Assembly: GCA_031263485.1 (NCBI GenBank)
Contig: JAISFS010000046.1
Location: 22,662 to 86,661 of the forward strand
DNA: 64,000 bases
From: Deltaproteobacteria bacterium
GTDB taxonomy: Bacteria; Desulfobacterota; Desulfarculia; Adiutricales; Adiutricaceae
Direction of reading: 5' to 3'
The notes under the pieces are model-generated. The model searched no databases and was not told the origin of the DNA. It saw only the letters and a list, made by a program, of their open reading frames with translations. Each line of letters opens with the position of its first letter. Positions within the stretch are counted from its first letter, which is position 1. This document shows positions 11,321 through 22,655 of the stretch, piece after piece. A program made the position numbers and the translations under genes.

Positions 11321-13394
11321 GGTATGCGGCAGAGAGGACAAAATGCCGTGCAGGATAGTTGTAGTAACTGGGTTCGTATTCCTCGTCAAACAGGTTCTTG
11401 ACCGCCAGGACGACCTTGAGCCTCCGGTCTTCGCCATAATCGAAACCTAGATTGAAATCCATCGTTTTCCCGCTCCTGTATTTGTTCATTAAGACCCCAT
11501 TGGAGATAAATGAGCGTTTGGCGGCCGCCCTGAACGTGGCGTCCGCAAACACCCTCAGATCGTCACTTGCGTCGGAATCCCATTTTAGCCCTACCGAACC
11601 CCAGGACCTTGGTGTGGCGTTCCCTTTTGAGGTGGTGCCGCTCTCGTGGTCTTTCAGCTTCCCGTCAAGATAGGTATAGCCGCCATACGCAGTAAAGCCG
11701 GTATCGAATATTCGCCATGAAGCTCCAAGCTCGAAGCCGACCGTAGTGTATTCAGCGGCGTTCTTCATTCGCCAGTAAAAATGATTGTCCACTATGCCAA
11801 GATACTTCGACGCGATAAAATCCTTGACTTTGCTGTAAAACACCGCCGCGTCTATGAACAGGTTATTGTCGCTGTAACGCACCCCGAATTCGTAGCTCTG
11901 GGACTTTTCCGGCTTCAAGTCCGGAAATGGCATGAGGTACCCGCCCGTGCCTGTCAATTTCGAAGCGAGATCCGGAGCCCTGAATCCTTGCGAGTACTGC
12001 AGTCGCAACGACAAAACTTCCCAAGGCATGTAAACCAGACCTGCATTTCCGACAACATTCTCGAATGAATATGACTTGTTTGCCGATTCGGGAAACGCGT
12101 CCAGCCTGCCCTGGTGCGAATTGATCCTGGTATATCTGATTCCGGTGGTCAGCGTGAGGGGGTCAGCTATATGCCATACGTCCTGGATGAAGGCCGCAAA
12201 CGTCGCCTGTTTCGATTCGAAGAAACCGTACTCCCTGTTGGCCGCTTCTGACTCGTTTAAGAGCTGGTCGTGGACGAAATCTAAACCGATGTTGATTTCG
12301 TGGTCGCCTAAAGACAGATCACCCTGCAGGTATGCCCCGAAAGTCTTTGTCTTATCAACCAGCAATGAACTCAAAAGATTCGTCGCCGGATATTGGACGC
12401 CCAGTTGTTTCGTATTGCGCCGTTGATGATAGAGTCGGAAAGTCAATCGATCCAAATGCTCTATTAAATCTCGGAGGACCAGTTTTCCAACGATGGTGTC
12501 GCGCCTGTTTTCGGGGAACATCGACAATTCAGTCAGATCCGGATCGCCGTACGGAAGGTATTTCGCTATATACAAGGGATCGCCATACCATCTTGAGTTT
12601 GCCTCGTTGACATCAGAATCGTAATGATTGAATGTTATATCCAATTCGCCATTTTCGGAAATATATCCAAAATTTCCGAAAACACTTTCTGTAGAAAAAT
12701 CTGAGTGATCCAGCCTGCCCACCTTGGCAGCGCGCCGATCCCCCGCTTTCTGGAAAGAACCGGATACCCGATAGCGATATGATTCCGTATCCCCGTAAAT
12801 GGCGAGGTGCGGCGTGTAACCGTCGTTGGAATTGTCATAAACCAAATCGGCCCTCCCTCCGAAAGGGCGCCCATCGCCGCCCTTTTTAGTGATGACGTTG
12901 ACCACGCCTCCGATTGCCTCGGAACCGTAGAGCGACGATGCCGGCCCCTTGATGATTTCGATCCGTTCGATATCGGACGGATCTATGGTCAGGAGGCCTT
13001 TGTTCTGATCGTCCTTGAAGACCGAATTCTGGTTGATCCCGTCTATGAGATACAAAACCCTCATCGGGATCTGTCCCCTCAGGATCAGCATACCGTTGTT
13101 CCCTGGCCCGGCCCTGTTGACCGCATAACTTACTCCCGGAACATCCCTCATTTTTTCAGCTGTATTCGAGCCCGGATAGCGTTCTTCGATTTCCTGCTCG
13201 GTGACCACGCTGACGGACATGGGCACCTGCATCAGATCGCGCTCGGAACGCGTTGCGGTGACCATGATCGGCTCTACGGCCATCGGAGTCTCAGGGGGCG
13301 ACAGCTGGGCCGAAGATGAGGCGGGAAAAATCAAAACCGTCAAAACTGTCAATGAAATCACGGTTAGAAACTCTTTTTTGACTATAGTCTTCAT
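11313..13394 (-). CDS. TonB-dependent outer membrane receptor
   Basis: Signal peptide, plug domain (PIMVTATRSERDLMQVPMSVSVVTEQEIEE...RGQIPMRVLYLIDGINQN...IERIEIIKGPASSLYGSEAIGGVVNVITKKG), beta-barrel C-terminus ending in SAAYLF. Confidence 0.95.
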   Translation of the reverse strand: MKTIVKKEFLTVISLTVLTVLIFPASSSAQLSPPETPMAVEPIMVTATRSERDLMQVPMSVSVVTEQEIEERYPGSNTAEKMRDVPGVSYAVNRAGPGNNGMLILRGQIPMRVLYLIDGINQNSVFKDDQNKGLLTIDPSDIERIEIIKGPASSLYGSEAIGGVVNVITKKGGDGRPFGGRADLVYDNSNDGYTPHLAIYGDTESYRYRVSGSFQKAGDRRAAKVGRLDHSDFSTESVFGNFGYISENGELDITFNHYDSDVNEANSRWYGDPLYIAKYLPYGDPDLTELSMFPENRRDTIVGKLVLRDLIEHLDRLTFRLYHQRRNTKQLGVQYPATNLLSSLLVDKTKTFGAYLQGDLSLGDHEINIGLDFVHDQLLNESEAANREYGFFESKQATFAAFIQDVWHIADPLTLTTGIRYTRINSHQGRLDAFPESANKSYSFENVVGNAGLVYMPWEVLSLRLQYSQGFRAPDLASKLTGTGGYLMPFPDLKPEKSQSYEFGVRYSDNNLFIDAAVFYSKVKDFIASKYLGIVDNHFYWRMKNAAEYTTVGFELGASWRIFDTGFTAYGGYTYLDGKLKDHESGTTSKGNATPRSWGSVGLKWDSDASDDLRVFADATFRAAAKRSFISNGVLMNKYRSGKTMDFNLGFDYGEDRRLKVVLAVKNLFDEEYEPSYYNYPARHFVLSAAYLF

Positions 13395-16126
13395 CCTGCA
13401 AACTCCCATACGTTAAATCACCGGGCAATCATAGGGCGAATGACCATTTCACCAAAAGCTGCTGTCCAGAAATGTCCATCCAATCCCACGGACTCAAACG
13501 ATCATACGCTGCTGCTATTTTCCATCTGATCATATCCCCTATACGAAACGGATTACTTGCTGCATGAAAATCCTATCAAAATCATGGAAATTATCCGCGA
13601 ACCCGTAAACAACCGCCTAATCCGACACAATCGGATAAATCGTACCATGTATCCTCCTGAAATCCCTATCCCTTGACCGAAGGGCAAGACATTCCTAGTC
13701 CGTCCTCATCTCGGTCCCTCGCTCTCCGTTTCCTCCGAATGACCATAATCCATGGCGAGAGTCCGGTCATCGCGCCCTTTGACCTGCTCTGCTTTCCCGA
13801 TAGACCTGGCGAGTGAATCCGCGTCCAGACGCCAAGAAAGCTCCCTCCAACGTTTGCGCAAAGCAGGTGCAGCGGAGAATGTCGTTCTTCATGATCGGCA
13901 GAATTCGGCTGACATGATTGAAACCCTTAAACAACCCCATCAAGGCCAGGGAATATGTTCCGGGTGTCCGTCCCGGAATACCTGACGAGATCCTGTGACT
14001 TCAACGAGATCTGATGACGCAGGTACCTACGGTATTCGCCGAGTCAGGCGGTTTCGAATTGAGCTTAAACCCCGTATGACATGCCTGAGATCAAAAATCC
14101 CTGAGACTCGACGCCTCCCGGGTAGACCCTCTTTCGGATAAGGACCTGATACAACGGACGAAGAATCTGCGGGTGAGACAATTTAACCGGAAATTCCTGT
14201 ATTTCACGTCAAGCGCCCGCGTATCTCTTCAGGAATTCTGTAACCACCTCAAGAGCATTGGGGCATGATCGTACAGTCGTCATGTGACTTTAGGCGGCCT
14301 TCTGACCCGTCACGGCGGACAAGATGATCATGCGGTTCAGGGGTCCAGGAGACACTGGCATTTCTGACCTCATAAGATATCATCCCGGTAAAGCATCATC
14401 TGGAACTCGGGTTTGATTTGTGCATATCGAGTTTAACTTGCGCCGCCCCTATCCGCGAAACCGCGTGAGTGCCGGAGACGGCCGTGAGGCCCAGCCCACA
14501 AGCGAACACCGGATATCCCTTGACATTCATGATCTCGTCTTGATTCCGGCCAGCCTGAAATTTTCTGGCGCGGCGGAGACACCTCCTTGCGATGGCCAAT
14601 ACCTCCATTCTCACTTATGCTGGACAGTTACGGCCTGTATAGTTCCAGAGCTCCGTCACTATGGGGCCGGGACGGTCCAGAGGGACATGGAGAGCCCGTC
14701 CGGGGAAACCGATCCCGACTGAGTAAACCTTGTTTTGTGCCTCGATATGGTCAGCAGCTCAATCTATAAAGGGAGACAAGCGTATTTTGTCACAGAAACG
14801 GCAGGTAGGAACGGACAGATGAGAATCCCGAAAGCCGTGCGTCTAAAGTCGAATCGGTCTTAAACATCCTTTCACGCGTCAGACGTCAGTCCTGGCTCGC
14901 TCAAGTTAACTGCACCTTGCCACCCCAAGTCGGTGAGAGGCGGGAGCAGACGATTCCGTCATTCTGCCGCCGCGCACTTCCCCCAGGATAATATCCCCAG
15001 CAAGCGAAGCCGCCTGCAAGCCGCAATATTCCGTAAGATCGCATGCCGGGTCTTATAGCACCCTGCCGTTCCGCCTGTCAACACCAGAATCCTCAATTTT
15101 CACTGTCACGCGATTCGTCAATAATATCCCCGAATGCGGCAAAAGTCTAAACAATAAGGAGATTTTTATGATATAACCCCTAATGACAACCGGATTATTG
15201 ACAGATCTTCTTCCATTGATTTTCACTAATTTGATTTTTTCCTGTCGCCTTTGACACCGAAACAATCGCTAATATCCCTTTCAACTTCAAAAACACCTCG
15301 CCGTCCCGTAACCGAAATATCTGATTCTGTCTATGGCAGACAAGTTCCGATCTCGGCTCGGACCCGCCATTCATCCAAATTTTACATTGTCTCGATTATT
15401 CCGGTCTCAAATCATAATTTCTCGACAGGATTGCATTACCGGAAAATTTTTCATACTGTTTAATCAAGATTGATTCCACTGCAAAATTCCCATCCCTCAC
15501 CTCCTGGCAGTCATTTGAGGGCTGAGTATCTGGGTCAAGGGTGCGCATATGTGCGGTGGTTTGAGGCTTTAGCGCCTGGATGTTAATGCGATGGACGCAT
15601 AAAGATCCGCTTCCCTGTCGAGGTGGAGGGTTTTTGCAGTGGAATCAAGATTAATAATTCGGCAGGTTGATGGCCATGAACTTCGCATTGGAAATCACTT
15701 GCCGGATATGTCACCTGATGTCTGGTAACAGAAATCAAGTGCCACGCATGACGAGTGATATTGGCGGCATTCTTCATGTCGTTATCCGGCTTCATCAGCT
15801 GATTCCTGACTCCAATCTCTCCTGAAGACGCCGAAGAACAAGTATATATCCACATTCATCTTGACTTCGCCGTCCTGACGAACCAGGCGCCCAATCAAAA
15901 AACCGCGCAGTCATGAGAACCCGCTCGTAACGATTCTCGTGGAGCTTCGCGTCGGTCTCGACGGCGGAACGCCATCAGGTACCATTTCCGCTCCCTGTCG
16001 TTTTCCGTTTCGCTCAAGCGCACTCATGCTTTGGCCTCCCCGCCGGGGACACGGGACCTCAGGGGGGACGGCGAGTCTCGAGGGCAATCCGGAACCCGCC
16101 AGGCTACGACACGATCGGGGCACGCG

Positions 16127-17521
16127 TCAGCCGGGGCCATGGAACGTCTGGCCGGACTGATCATCATCCGCATGAACGTTCAAGTCCAGGAGGCTTTCGG
16201 CCGCCGCCAGCGCATCTGTCGGCCCCGGAATGCCGCATGCCTTCCAGGGAGCGGCCCCGGGCGGCGGTTCGAGGGGGAGGCCTTGGCGCTTGAGCGCCCA
16301 GTCGTAGCATAATAGCCGAATCCGGTCGGACATGGGCGTCCACAGCGCCGGACTGGAAGCCGTATAAACGACCAGGAGCGGAGTCCCCGCCAGGGCCGCC
16401 AGGTGCGCCGAACCAGTGTCCACTGACATGAACAGATCCAGCCTGGCGCACAGGGCCCGGAACCCCCCCAGGGTGGTCCTCCCGGTCAAATCCTCGACAG
16501 GGGCGTCGGTCATGGCCGCGAGAGCGCGGGCGGCGATGCCGTCCTCGGGGCCGCCCGTCACGCAGAACGTCGCTCCCCGGCTGCGGTAGAGCCCTTCCGC
16601 CACGGCCTTCCAGTTCAGAAGGTGCCAGCACTTCTCCGGCTGGCGACCGGCAAGGCACAACCCGGCCTTGACGGCGTCGCCGGGGATGAGCTTGTAGAGC
16701 CCCGCCGCCTCCTCCTCGGCCTCGGGCGTGGGCGGTGCGAGCCTGGGCCGCAGGAGCCTACCCGGCCCTTCCCGGTAGGTCTCGTCCAGGGCCCAGGCGC
16801 AGAGCCTTGCCTGGTGTTCGGCCATGTGGATCTGGGAGGGCGGCACGGTATCGCCTTCCCTTTCCCCTGCAAAGCCCGTTTCGGCGCATTGCCAGGGCCA
16901 AGCGGGATCCTCGTAGCCGGGGATCCGGGACGCCACTCGCCGCCGCTGGCCCGCCAGAAGGCTCAGGATACCCGAGCGCCCCTTGTGGTCGAAGCCAAAG
17001 GCCGTGTCCCAGCGCTCGCGACCGATCTCCCTGGCCAAGCCGAAGGTGGCCTTGAGCCCAAGCCCGCGAGAGGCATGAGCGGTCACGTAGATCTTGTCCA
17101 CGTCCGGACTCCCGGCCAGTAACCCCGCAGCGGCGGGCCGCGCGACCAGCGCCGTACGGCACCCGGGCGCGAGCCTTTTCAAAAGCGCCAGACCCGGGAG
17201 GCACATGAGCGCGTCCCCGATATTTTTCAGCTGGTAACCTATGAAGCCCGGCCCAGAACTCCCGAAGTCGCCTGCGGCGCGGGCCGTCCGCCGCAATGCC
17301 GTGCCTTCGTCGGCTACGGTATACGGGAGGCTTGAGGCATTGCCCCGCGGATCCATCGGCCACGGCGCAGGCTCCTCTGGTCTTGCGGCCATCGGGGCAA
17401 CTCCAGAGTCGGTATCCCCGAAATCATTCACTGTCCGCTCCGACCGCGACCCTACCGCATCGATTTCCTGTTTCGGAGGCTTTCCGGGGCGCATATGACC
17501 CGTGCATTCCGTAGCCGTCAC
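16127..17521 (-). CDS. Glycosyltransferase family 9 (ADP-heptose:LPS heptosyltransferase-like)
   Basis: NIGDALMCLPGLALLKRLAPGCRTALVARP...PDVDKIYV; DLTGRTTLGGFRALCARLDLFMSVDTGSAHLAALAGTPLLVVY. Confidence 0.88.
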   Translation of the reverse strand: MTATECTGHMRPGKPPKQEIDAVGSRSERTVNDFGDTDSGVAPMAARPEEPAPWPMDPRGNASSLPYTVADEGTALRRTARAAGDFGSSGPGFIGYQLKNIGDALMCLPGLALLKRLAPGCRTALVARPAAAGLLAGSPDVDKIYVTAHASRGLGLKATFGLAREIGRERWDTAFGFDHKGRSGILSLLAGQRRRVASRIPGYEDPAWPWQCAETGFAGEREGDTVPPSQIHMAEHQARLCAWALDETYREGPGRLLRPRLAPPTPEAEEEAAGLYKLIPGDAVKAGLCLAGRQPEKCWHLLNWKAVAEGLYRSRGATFCVTGGPEDGIAARALAAMTDAPVEDLTGRTTLGGFRALCARLDLFMSVDTGSAHLAALAGTPLLVVYTASSPALWTPMSDRIRLLCYDWALKRQGLPLEPPPGAAPWKACGIPGPTDALAAAESLLDLNVHADDDQSGQTFHGPG

Positions 17522-19320
17522 CCCCGTTTCGCCTTCCCGCCCGCAGGTACCCCGGAGCGTCTTCTGACGTTCGAGGCGCTCGTTCCTTTCCCTGAAGCAG
17601 GTTTTCTGGCGGAAGCGTTTCCGGTCACGGAAGCCTTGCCGACGAGTCTGGATCCGGAAACCCTTGGGGAGGATTTGGCCCGGGAAGCCTTATCGCCGGA
17701 AACCCTGCCGACAGATTTTAAACAGGAAGCCCTGCCGGCGGGTTTTGACACGGAAGCCCTGTCGATGGGCTCGGCCTCGGAGGCTATGACTTCGGGCTTA
17801 CCTCCGAATGCCCTGACGGAAGGCGTGGCCGCGGAAGCCATGATGGCGGGTTTGGCACCGAATTCCTTGGAGGAAGGCCTGACCCCGGAAGCCTTGACGG
17901 AGGGCTCGTTCACGGAATCAACGGCGGAAGGGGGCTCGGTCACGAATGCCCTGACGGCGGGCCTGGGTTCGAATGCCATGACGGCAGGCCTGATCCAGGA
18001 ATCCCCGACGGCGGACCCGTTCATGGATTCCCCAGCGGAAGCTGGCTTGGCGCCGAAAGCCCTTACCGAAGGCTTGGGCTCGGAAACCTTGACGGCGGAC
18101 CCGTTCATGGAGTCTTCGGCGGAAGCTGGCTCGGCCCCGAAAGCCCTTACGGAAGGCTTGGACCTGGAAACCCTGCCTGCATGCCCGTTCGCGTGATCCG
18201 CGGCGGAAGCCGGCATGACCGCGGAAACCCTGGCGGCAGGCTTGTCCGCGGAATCCCCGGCGGAATCGGGCTTGGTCCCGGAAACCATACCAGCAGGCTC
18301 GATCACGGAAGCGGGTCGAATGACCCGGCTCACTTCGAATATGGATTCGGCCTCGGGATTGCCGAGCCCAATCGCCCTGGGGACAGGACCCTTTCCATGG
18401 GCCGCGAGGGCTGCCCTGGCGGCGTCAACGAGCCCGCAGAATAAGGCAAGGGAACCGGGATCCGAACGGGCCAGCCCCTCTGGGTGCCACTGGACGCCCA
18501 ACACGAAGCCAAACCCCGGGAGCTCCACGGCCTCGATCAGGCCGTCCGAGGAATTGCCGGTCACGACAAGTCCATGGCCCAGCCACCGGATGCCCTGATG
18601 GTGCCCGGTATTGACCTGCACGGTCAGGCCGCCCGCGAGCCCGGCTATAATGCTCCCCGGGGACAGGGTCACCTCGTGGGTCGGGCGGGTGCGAGGGATG
18701 CGCTGGCGGTGCTCCACGGCGCCTTCCACCATCGTACCGATATCCTCCCAGAGGGTGCCGCCCAGAGCGACGTTCATGAGCTGAAGGCCGCGGCAGACAC
18801 CCAGCACCGGAAACCCCGCCTCCAGGGCAGCGAAAAAGAGAGCCGCTTCCCAGCGGTCCCTGGCCTTGTCCTGATTGGCCAGGCCCCTGGGGAGGCCAGG
18901 CTTGTCCCTTGGGTCGGCACCCACGTCCCCGCCTCCGGACAAAAGAAGCCCCCCGATGCCGCCGGCGAGGCATTCGCGGGCCAAGGGCAAGTAAAGTTCA
19001 ACCCCGTCCACACCGCCGCCGGCCGTACCTGCGGGGACGCGGCCTTTGCCGACCAGATACCCTTTGGGGGGCCAGCCACCGGCGGGCCGCCGGAAAGGCC
19101 TTATCTCCTCGCCTTCCTCGGGAGGGGGAGGCGGGGCGCCCTCATCGAAATACCCGGGGTCCAGCCCCGGGGTGGGCAAGAGGGCCGGTACGGCACCGGC
19201 CAGATATATGGCGTCCGCATAGTTGAGGTTCAAACGGGCCTGGGAAAGGGTCCAGCGATCATCCCAGTCCTGGGCGGTGCCGTTGGCGCAAGTGACGCCT
19301 ATCAGCGGCCGGGTCGGCAA
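17518..19320 (-). CDS. Gamma-glutamyl-gamma-aminobutyrate hydrolase-like peptidase C26 with long low-complexity repetitive C-terminal tail
   Basis: RPLIGVTCANG, LLLSGGGDVGADP, FPVLGVCRGLQLMNVALGGTLWEDI, GVQWHPEG (class I amidotransferase-like triad). TTG at 19320 preceded by AAGGAG is the likely start. Tail is A/S/K/P/V-rich with internal repeats. Confidence 0.85.
   Translation of the reverse strand: MPTRPLIGVTCANGTAQDWDDRWTLSQARLNLNYADAIYLAGAVPALLPTPGLDPGYFDEGAPPPPPEEGEEIRPFRRPAGGWPPKGYLVGKGRVPAGTAGGGVDGVELYLPLARECLAGGIGGLLLSGGGDVGADPRDKPGLPRGLANQDKARDRWEAALFFAALEAGFPVLGVCRGLQLMNVALGGTLWEDIGTMVEGAVEHRQRIPRTRPTHEVTLSPGSIIAGLAGGLTVQVNTGHHQGIRWLGHGLVVTGNSSDGLIEAVELPGFGFVLGVQWHPEGLARSDPGSLALFCGLVDAARAALAAHGKGPVPRAIGLGNPEAESIFEVSRVIRPASVIEPAGMVSGTKPDSAGDSADKPAARVSAVMPASAADHANGHAGRVSRSKPSVRAFGAEPASAEDSMNGSAVKVSEPKPSVRAFGAKPASAGESMNGSAVGDSWIRPAVMAFEPRPAVRAFVTEPPSAVDSVNEPSVKASGVRPSSKEFGAKPAIMASAATPSVRAFGGKPEVIASEAEPIDRASVSKPAGRASCLKSVGRVSGDKASRAKSSPRVSGSRLVGKASVTGNASARKPASGKGTSASNVRRRSGVPAGGKAKRG
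17530..18350. repeat. Degenerate in-frame repeats encoding the C-terminal tail of the C26 protein, including an 84-bp direct repeat
   Basis: gcggacccgttcatgga..gaagctggct..ccgaaagcccttac occurs at 18011 and 18095; shorter degenerate units throughout. Confidence 0.75.
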
Positions 19321-19530
19321 AGGCAACTCCTTCCAGGACCGGCGCGAACGGCACGACCCTCCGCGCCTTCCATCGGCCCTAAACGGGCGGGCCCGACAGG
19401 CCCGACGAGACAAGAGTCAAGCCGGCTGCCCCTGCGGGGCAACCGTGCTTAAAGGGGGTGCCCCGCTTGGCGCCATGGCGCCGAGGGCAGTCGGCATGGG
19501 CGCGGCGTCTGCGGGCAAGGCCACGGGAAC

Positions 19531-19944
19531 TCACGCGGGCCTGAAGAGGATGACCGCCTCCCCGTCCAGGACCTGGACTTCTCCGCGGGCACGGGCCGTG
19601 GTACGCAGGAGGATCTTGCCCGAGGCATCGTCCTTGGCGGCTATCTCCACCCGTACCGTCAGCGTATCGCCTATGAAGACCGGGGCCTTGAAGACCAGGG
19701 TCTGCGAGAGGTAGACGGTCCCCGGGCCGGGAAGCGCCGTGCCCAGGATTGCACCCACGACGGAGGCCGGAAGCATGCCGTGGGCTACCCTTGTTCCGAA
19801 GACCGTCCGGGAGGCGTATGCCTCGTCCATATGCATTGGGTTCCAGTCCCCGGAGACGGCGGCGAAGGCCTCAAGGAGCTTCTCCGTCACCATTACGGTC
19901 CTCTCGGCGTAGTCGCCTTCCGCCATATCGCTGAAACTTGGCAA
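19531..19944 (-). CDS. MaoC-like (R)-specific enoyl-CoA hydratase
   Basis: FAAVSGDWNPMHMDEAYASRTVFGTRVAHGMLPASVVGAILGTALPGPGTVYLSQTLVFKAPVFIGDTLTV; TTG start with GGAGG upstream. Confidence 0.92.
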   Translation of the reverse strand: MPSFSDMAEGDYAERTVMVTEKLLEAFAAVSGDWNPMHMDEAYASRTVFGTRVAHGMLPASVVGAILGTALPGPGTVYLSQTLVFKAPVFIGDTLTVRVEIAAKDDASGKILLRTTARARGEVQVLDGEAVILFRPA

Positions 19945-21820
19945 GTTGCCTCCGGGCCCAAATGTTTGATTTTAAATGACGGAGAGGGGAAAAACAAGGT
20001 TCATGACATTCTGACGGTCCGCTGCCGCGGAAACGACCTGGCCCGCGCACCGGATGAAATGCCGCATACCCGCCGCCTTCAGGGGCGGATCGGGACCCGT
20101 ACGATATCCGTCAGGCCGTGAGGCGGGAGTCTCTTTGGCCGGTCTGGTCCCCTGCTGTCCTGAGCCGGGCAAAAGCTGTCCTAAGATGCCATGACGAGGC
20201 CCGGATCGGGAGATGGCATTTGAGATGGGCTCCGAGCCGGGCTGTTTCCGGGACTTCACGCCGCGAACCGAGACGGAATCGCGCGTAAGCCCCGGCGACA
20301 GCCGATCCTGATAGTCGTTGGCAGAACGATGAAGATATTCCATCCGTCCGGCAAGCCCGGTTCCGGCCGTCGCGGATTCTTCAGTGTCGGGACACACGAG
20401 ACCGCTCGAGGCATGAAGGTCAGACGGGCATGATAAAACATGCCCATAAAGCCATTCGCCGGATCCGCTGTCATTTCTCGGCCCCGCGCAAAGCTTGGCC
20501 CCGTGCAAAGCTTCAGGGGACAACGAAAAGCAACCCTTCCGTACCGAGGAGCCTACGAGGATGTGACGCGGGATTCGGGGCAACGGGAAGGCGGAGGGAG
20601 GATGGCTTAACCGGTTAGATATCTCCGCTCGGCAAGTTCTGTCAATTAATTTCGAGTCACTCCGCATCGTTACAGCAATCAATCATGCTCATTCATATTG
20701 CATGGGAGCGTTTCCAGTCTTTACCGTGTTTCTGACGATATTGTTGAGATTTTCGAACGGATCTCGTCTGTCTTTAGGAGTGTTGTCGATGGTTGTTGCA
20801 AGAATGGTTAGCCGAATCCGATCGGCCATGTTAAATTAATATTGATTTTCTTGTATGAAAAGTCTGTGGATCAGATCGGTCTTGTCAACCAAGACGGCCT
20901 TTTCCTGACATAATAATTAAAATTTCCTATTCCGCCAATAGAAGACGGCAAACCTTCGACTTTATGGACGCCCATAACATCACCTTTCGGATGGGCACTT
21001 AATGCGAGTGAATGATTCATAATTTTTGTTTCATGTCCTGATCATCAACGGCTATCCTGACAACCTAACGGCATTTGCCTTGCCAAAAATGAAATCACCT
21101 CAAGGAAAGCAACCTGATTTAGAGTGTTCTGACAGAACATACTGAAATCAAAAGGCAAAAGGAATTCAGAGGAAGCCATTTCCAAGCTCCGAGACTATAT
21201 GAGGAATCAAGCCGTCAGACGTTGACTTCGTTTTTCAAGTTGCCGCAATGCCGGAAAACCGATAATCAGAATGGCTCCCGCATACAATCACAACAAGCAT
21301 GATCATGACGGCAACCAATTTATGGGCCCATCGTTAGGGCAACACACAAATATATCGTTGCCTATGAAAATTGCTGATAATTCAGCTTGTTTCGAGGCCT
21401 GACGCCAAGTCAGGGCCGCGAACGATATTTCGCTGACGCCCTTCACACCTCGCCTTATACTCTAGGGAAACGGCTTCGGATTGCCGATCCAGGCATTGCA
21501 GCAAGTTAATCCATTAACCCGGTGGGTACATTTTGGAAATTATACGATACATGAATGTTCACTGCAATCAAGGCGTTTCGGTTATAAATCCATATTTGTT
21601 ACGGCTACGGCAATCCATAATCGACTTTTAATTGAAACGATTTTTTTTTCATACATCTTATCGAGCCCGCAAAAAAATTGAAATTATGAAGGTATCATCT
21701 TTTTCTCATAAATTACAGCCCTAGCGATATTCGGCGAATTGTCAGGCGCTTGACAAAACCGATACTGAAAATTCGTCATATCTCTTTTCCTTGCCGCTGG
21801 CGAGCCGGCGGGACCCGACC

Positions 21821-22579
21821 CTATCGCCAGCCCATGAACCTCATGATGTTGTTGAAGAAGACGTCCTCCAACTGGGTCCTGTCCAGGCCGCTCACCTCGG
21901 TGCGCAGGATCTCGACCGCGTAGTGGTGGAACGGCACGTCGCTCCCCCAGAAAATCCTATCGGCACCGACCCTGAGGTAAGCCTCGCGGATCTTGGTGTG
22001 CATGGGCATGCCGGAATTCTCCAGCCAGATGTTCTCGGTCTTCCTCGCCACGTCTATGGCCGCCTGGATGTAGACTCCGTGGCCATGACCCATGTGGACC
22101 ATGACGATCCTGGCCTTCGGGAACTCGTCCGCGAGCTGGCCAATGCTCCAGGGGAGGGAGAAGGGCGGGTGGCCGGAGTGGATGAAGACGGGAAGATTCC
22201 GGGAGACCGCCTCCTCCATGAGGGGAAAGACGCACTCGTCGTTGGCTGTGTAAGAGTTGAACAGTGGGTGAAGCTTCAGTCCGCACACTTCCCCCGTCCC
22301 GCAGAACTCCCGGAACCGCTCCGCCGAGTCGGGGAGCGTGGGATTCATCCAGGCGAGCGCGTATAGCCTTCCGGGAAACGCCTTCTGGGCGTCCAGGGCG
22401 GTCACGTTGTCCGGATAGCTCACTATGGCCTTCTCGATGCCGTACAAGGCCATCTCCGTTGCCATCTCCGCGGCGGTTATGGCCACCCCGCACCAGGACC
22501 CGAACTCGCCCACGTGGGCATGCGCGTCTATCTTCCTGATTTCCTGCGGCCCGTAAAGGCGTCTCCCGGCATCCGTCAT
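21821..22579 (-). CDS. Amidohydrolase-family (amidohydrolase_2) metal-dependent hydrolase
   Basis: KIDAHAHVGEFG, GLKLHPLFNSY, PVFIHSGHPP, RIVMVHMGH, DRIFWGSDVPFHHY. Confidence 0.88.
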   Translation of the reverse strand: MTDAGRRLYGPQEIRKIDAHAHVGEFGSWCGVAITAAEMATEMALYGIEKAIVSYPDNVTALDAQKAFPGRLYALAWMNPTLPDSAERFREFCGTGEVCGLKLHPLFNSYTANDECVFPLMEEAVSRNLPVFIHSGHPPFSLPWSIGQLADEFPKARIVMVHMGHGHGVYIQAAIDVARKTENIWLENSGMPMHTKIREAYLRVGADRIFWGSDVPFHHYAVEILRTEVSGLDRTQLEDVFFNNIMRFMGWR

Positions 22580-22655
22580 CGAAGTTCACCTTCCCTTCCG
22601 ATGAGAAGACGACAAATCCGGCGGAGCGACGTCCGCCCCGTCCGGCTCCTCGCCC

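Noticed and set aside
13395-13760. Cobalamin riboswitch upstream of the TonB receptor
   Set aside because: I looked for a B12-box-like sequence on the minus strand and did not find a convincing match.
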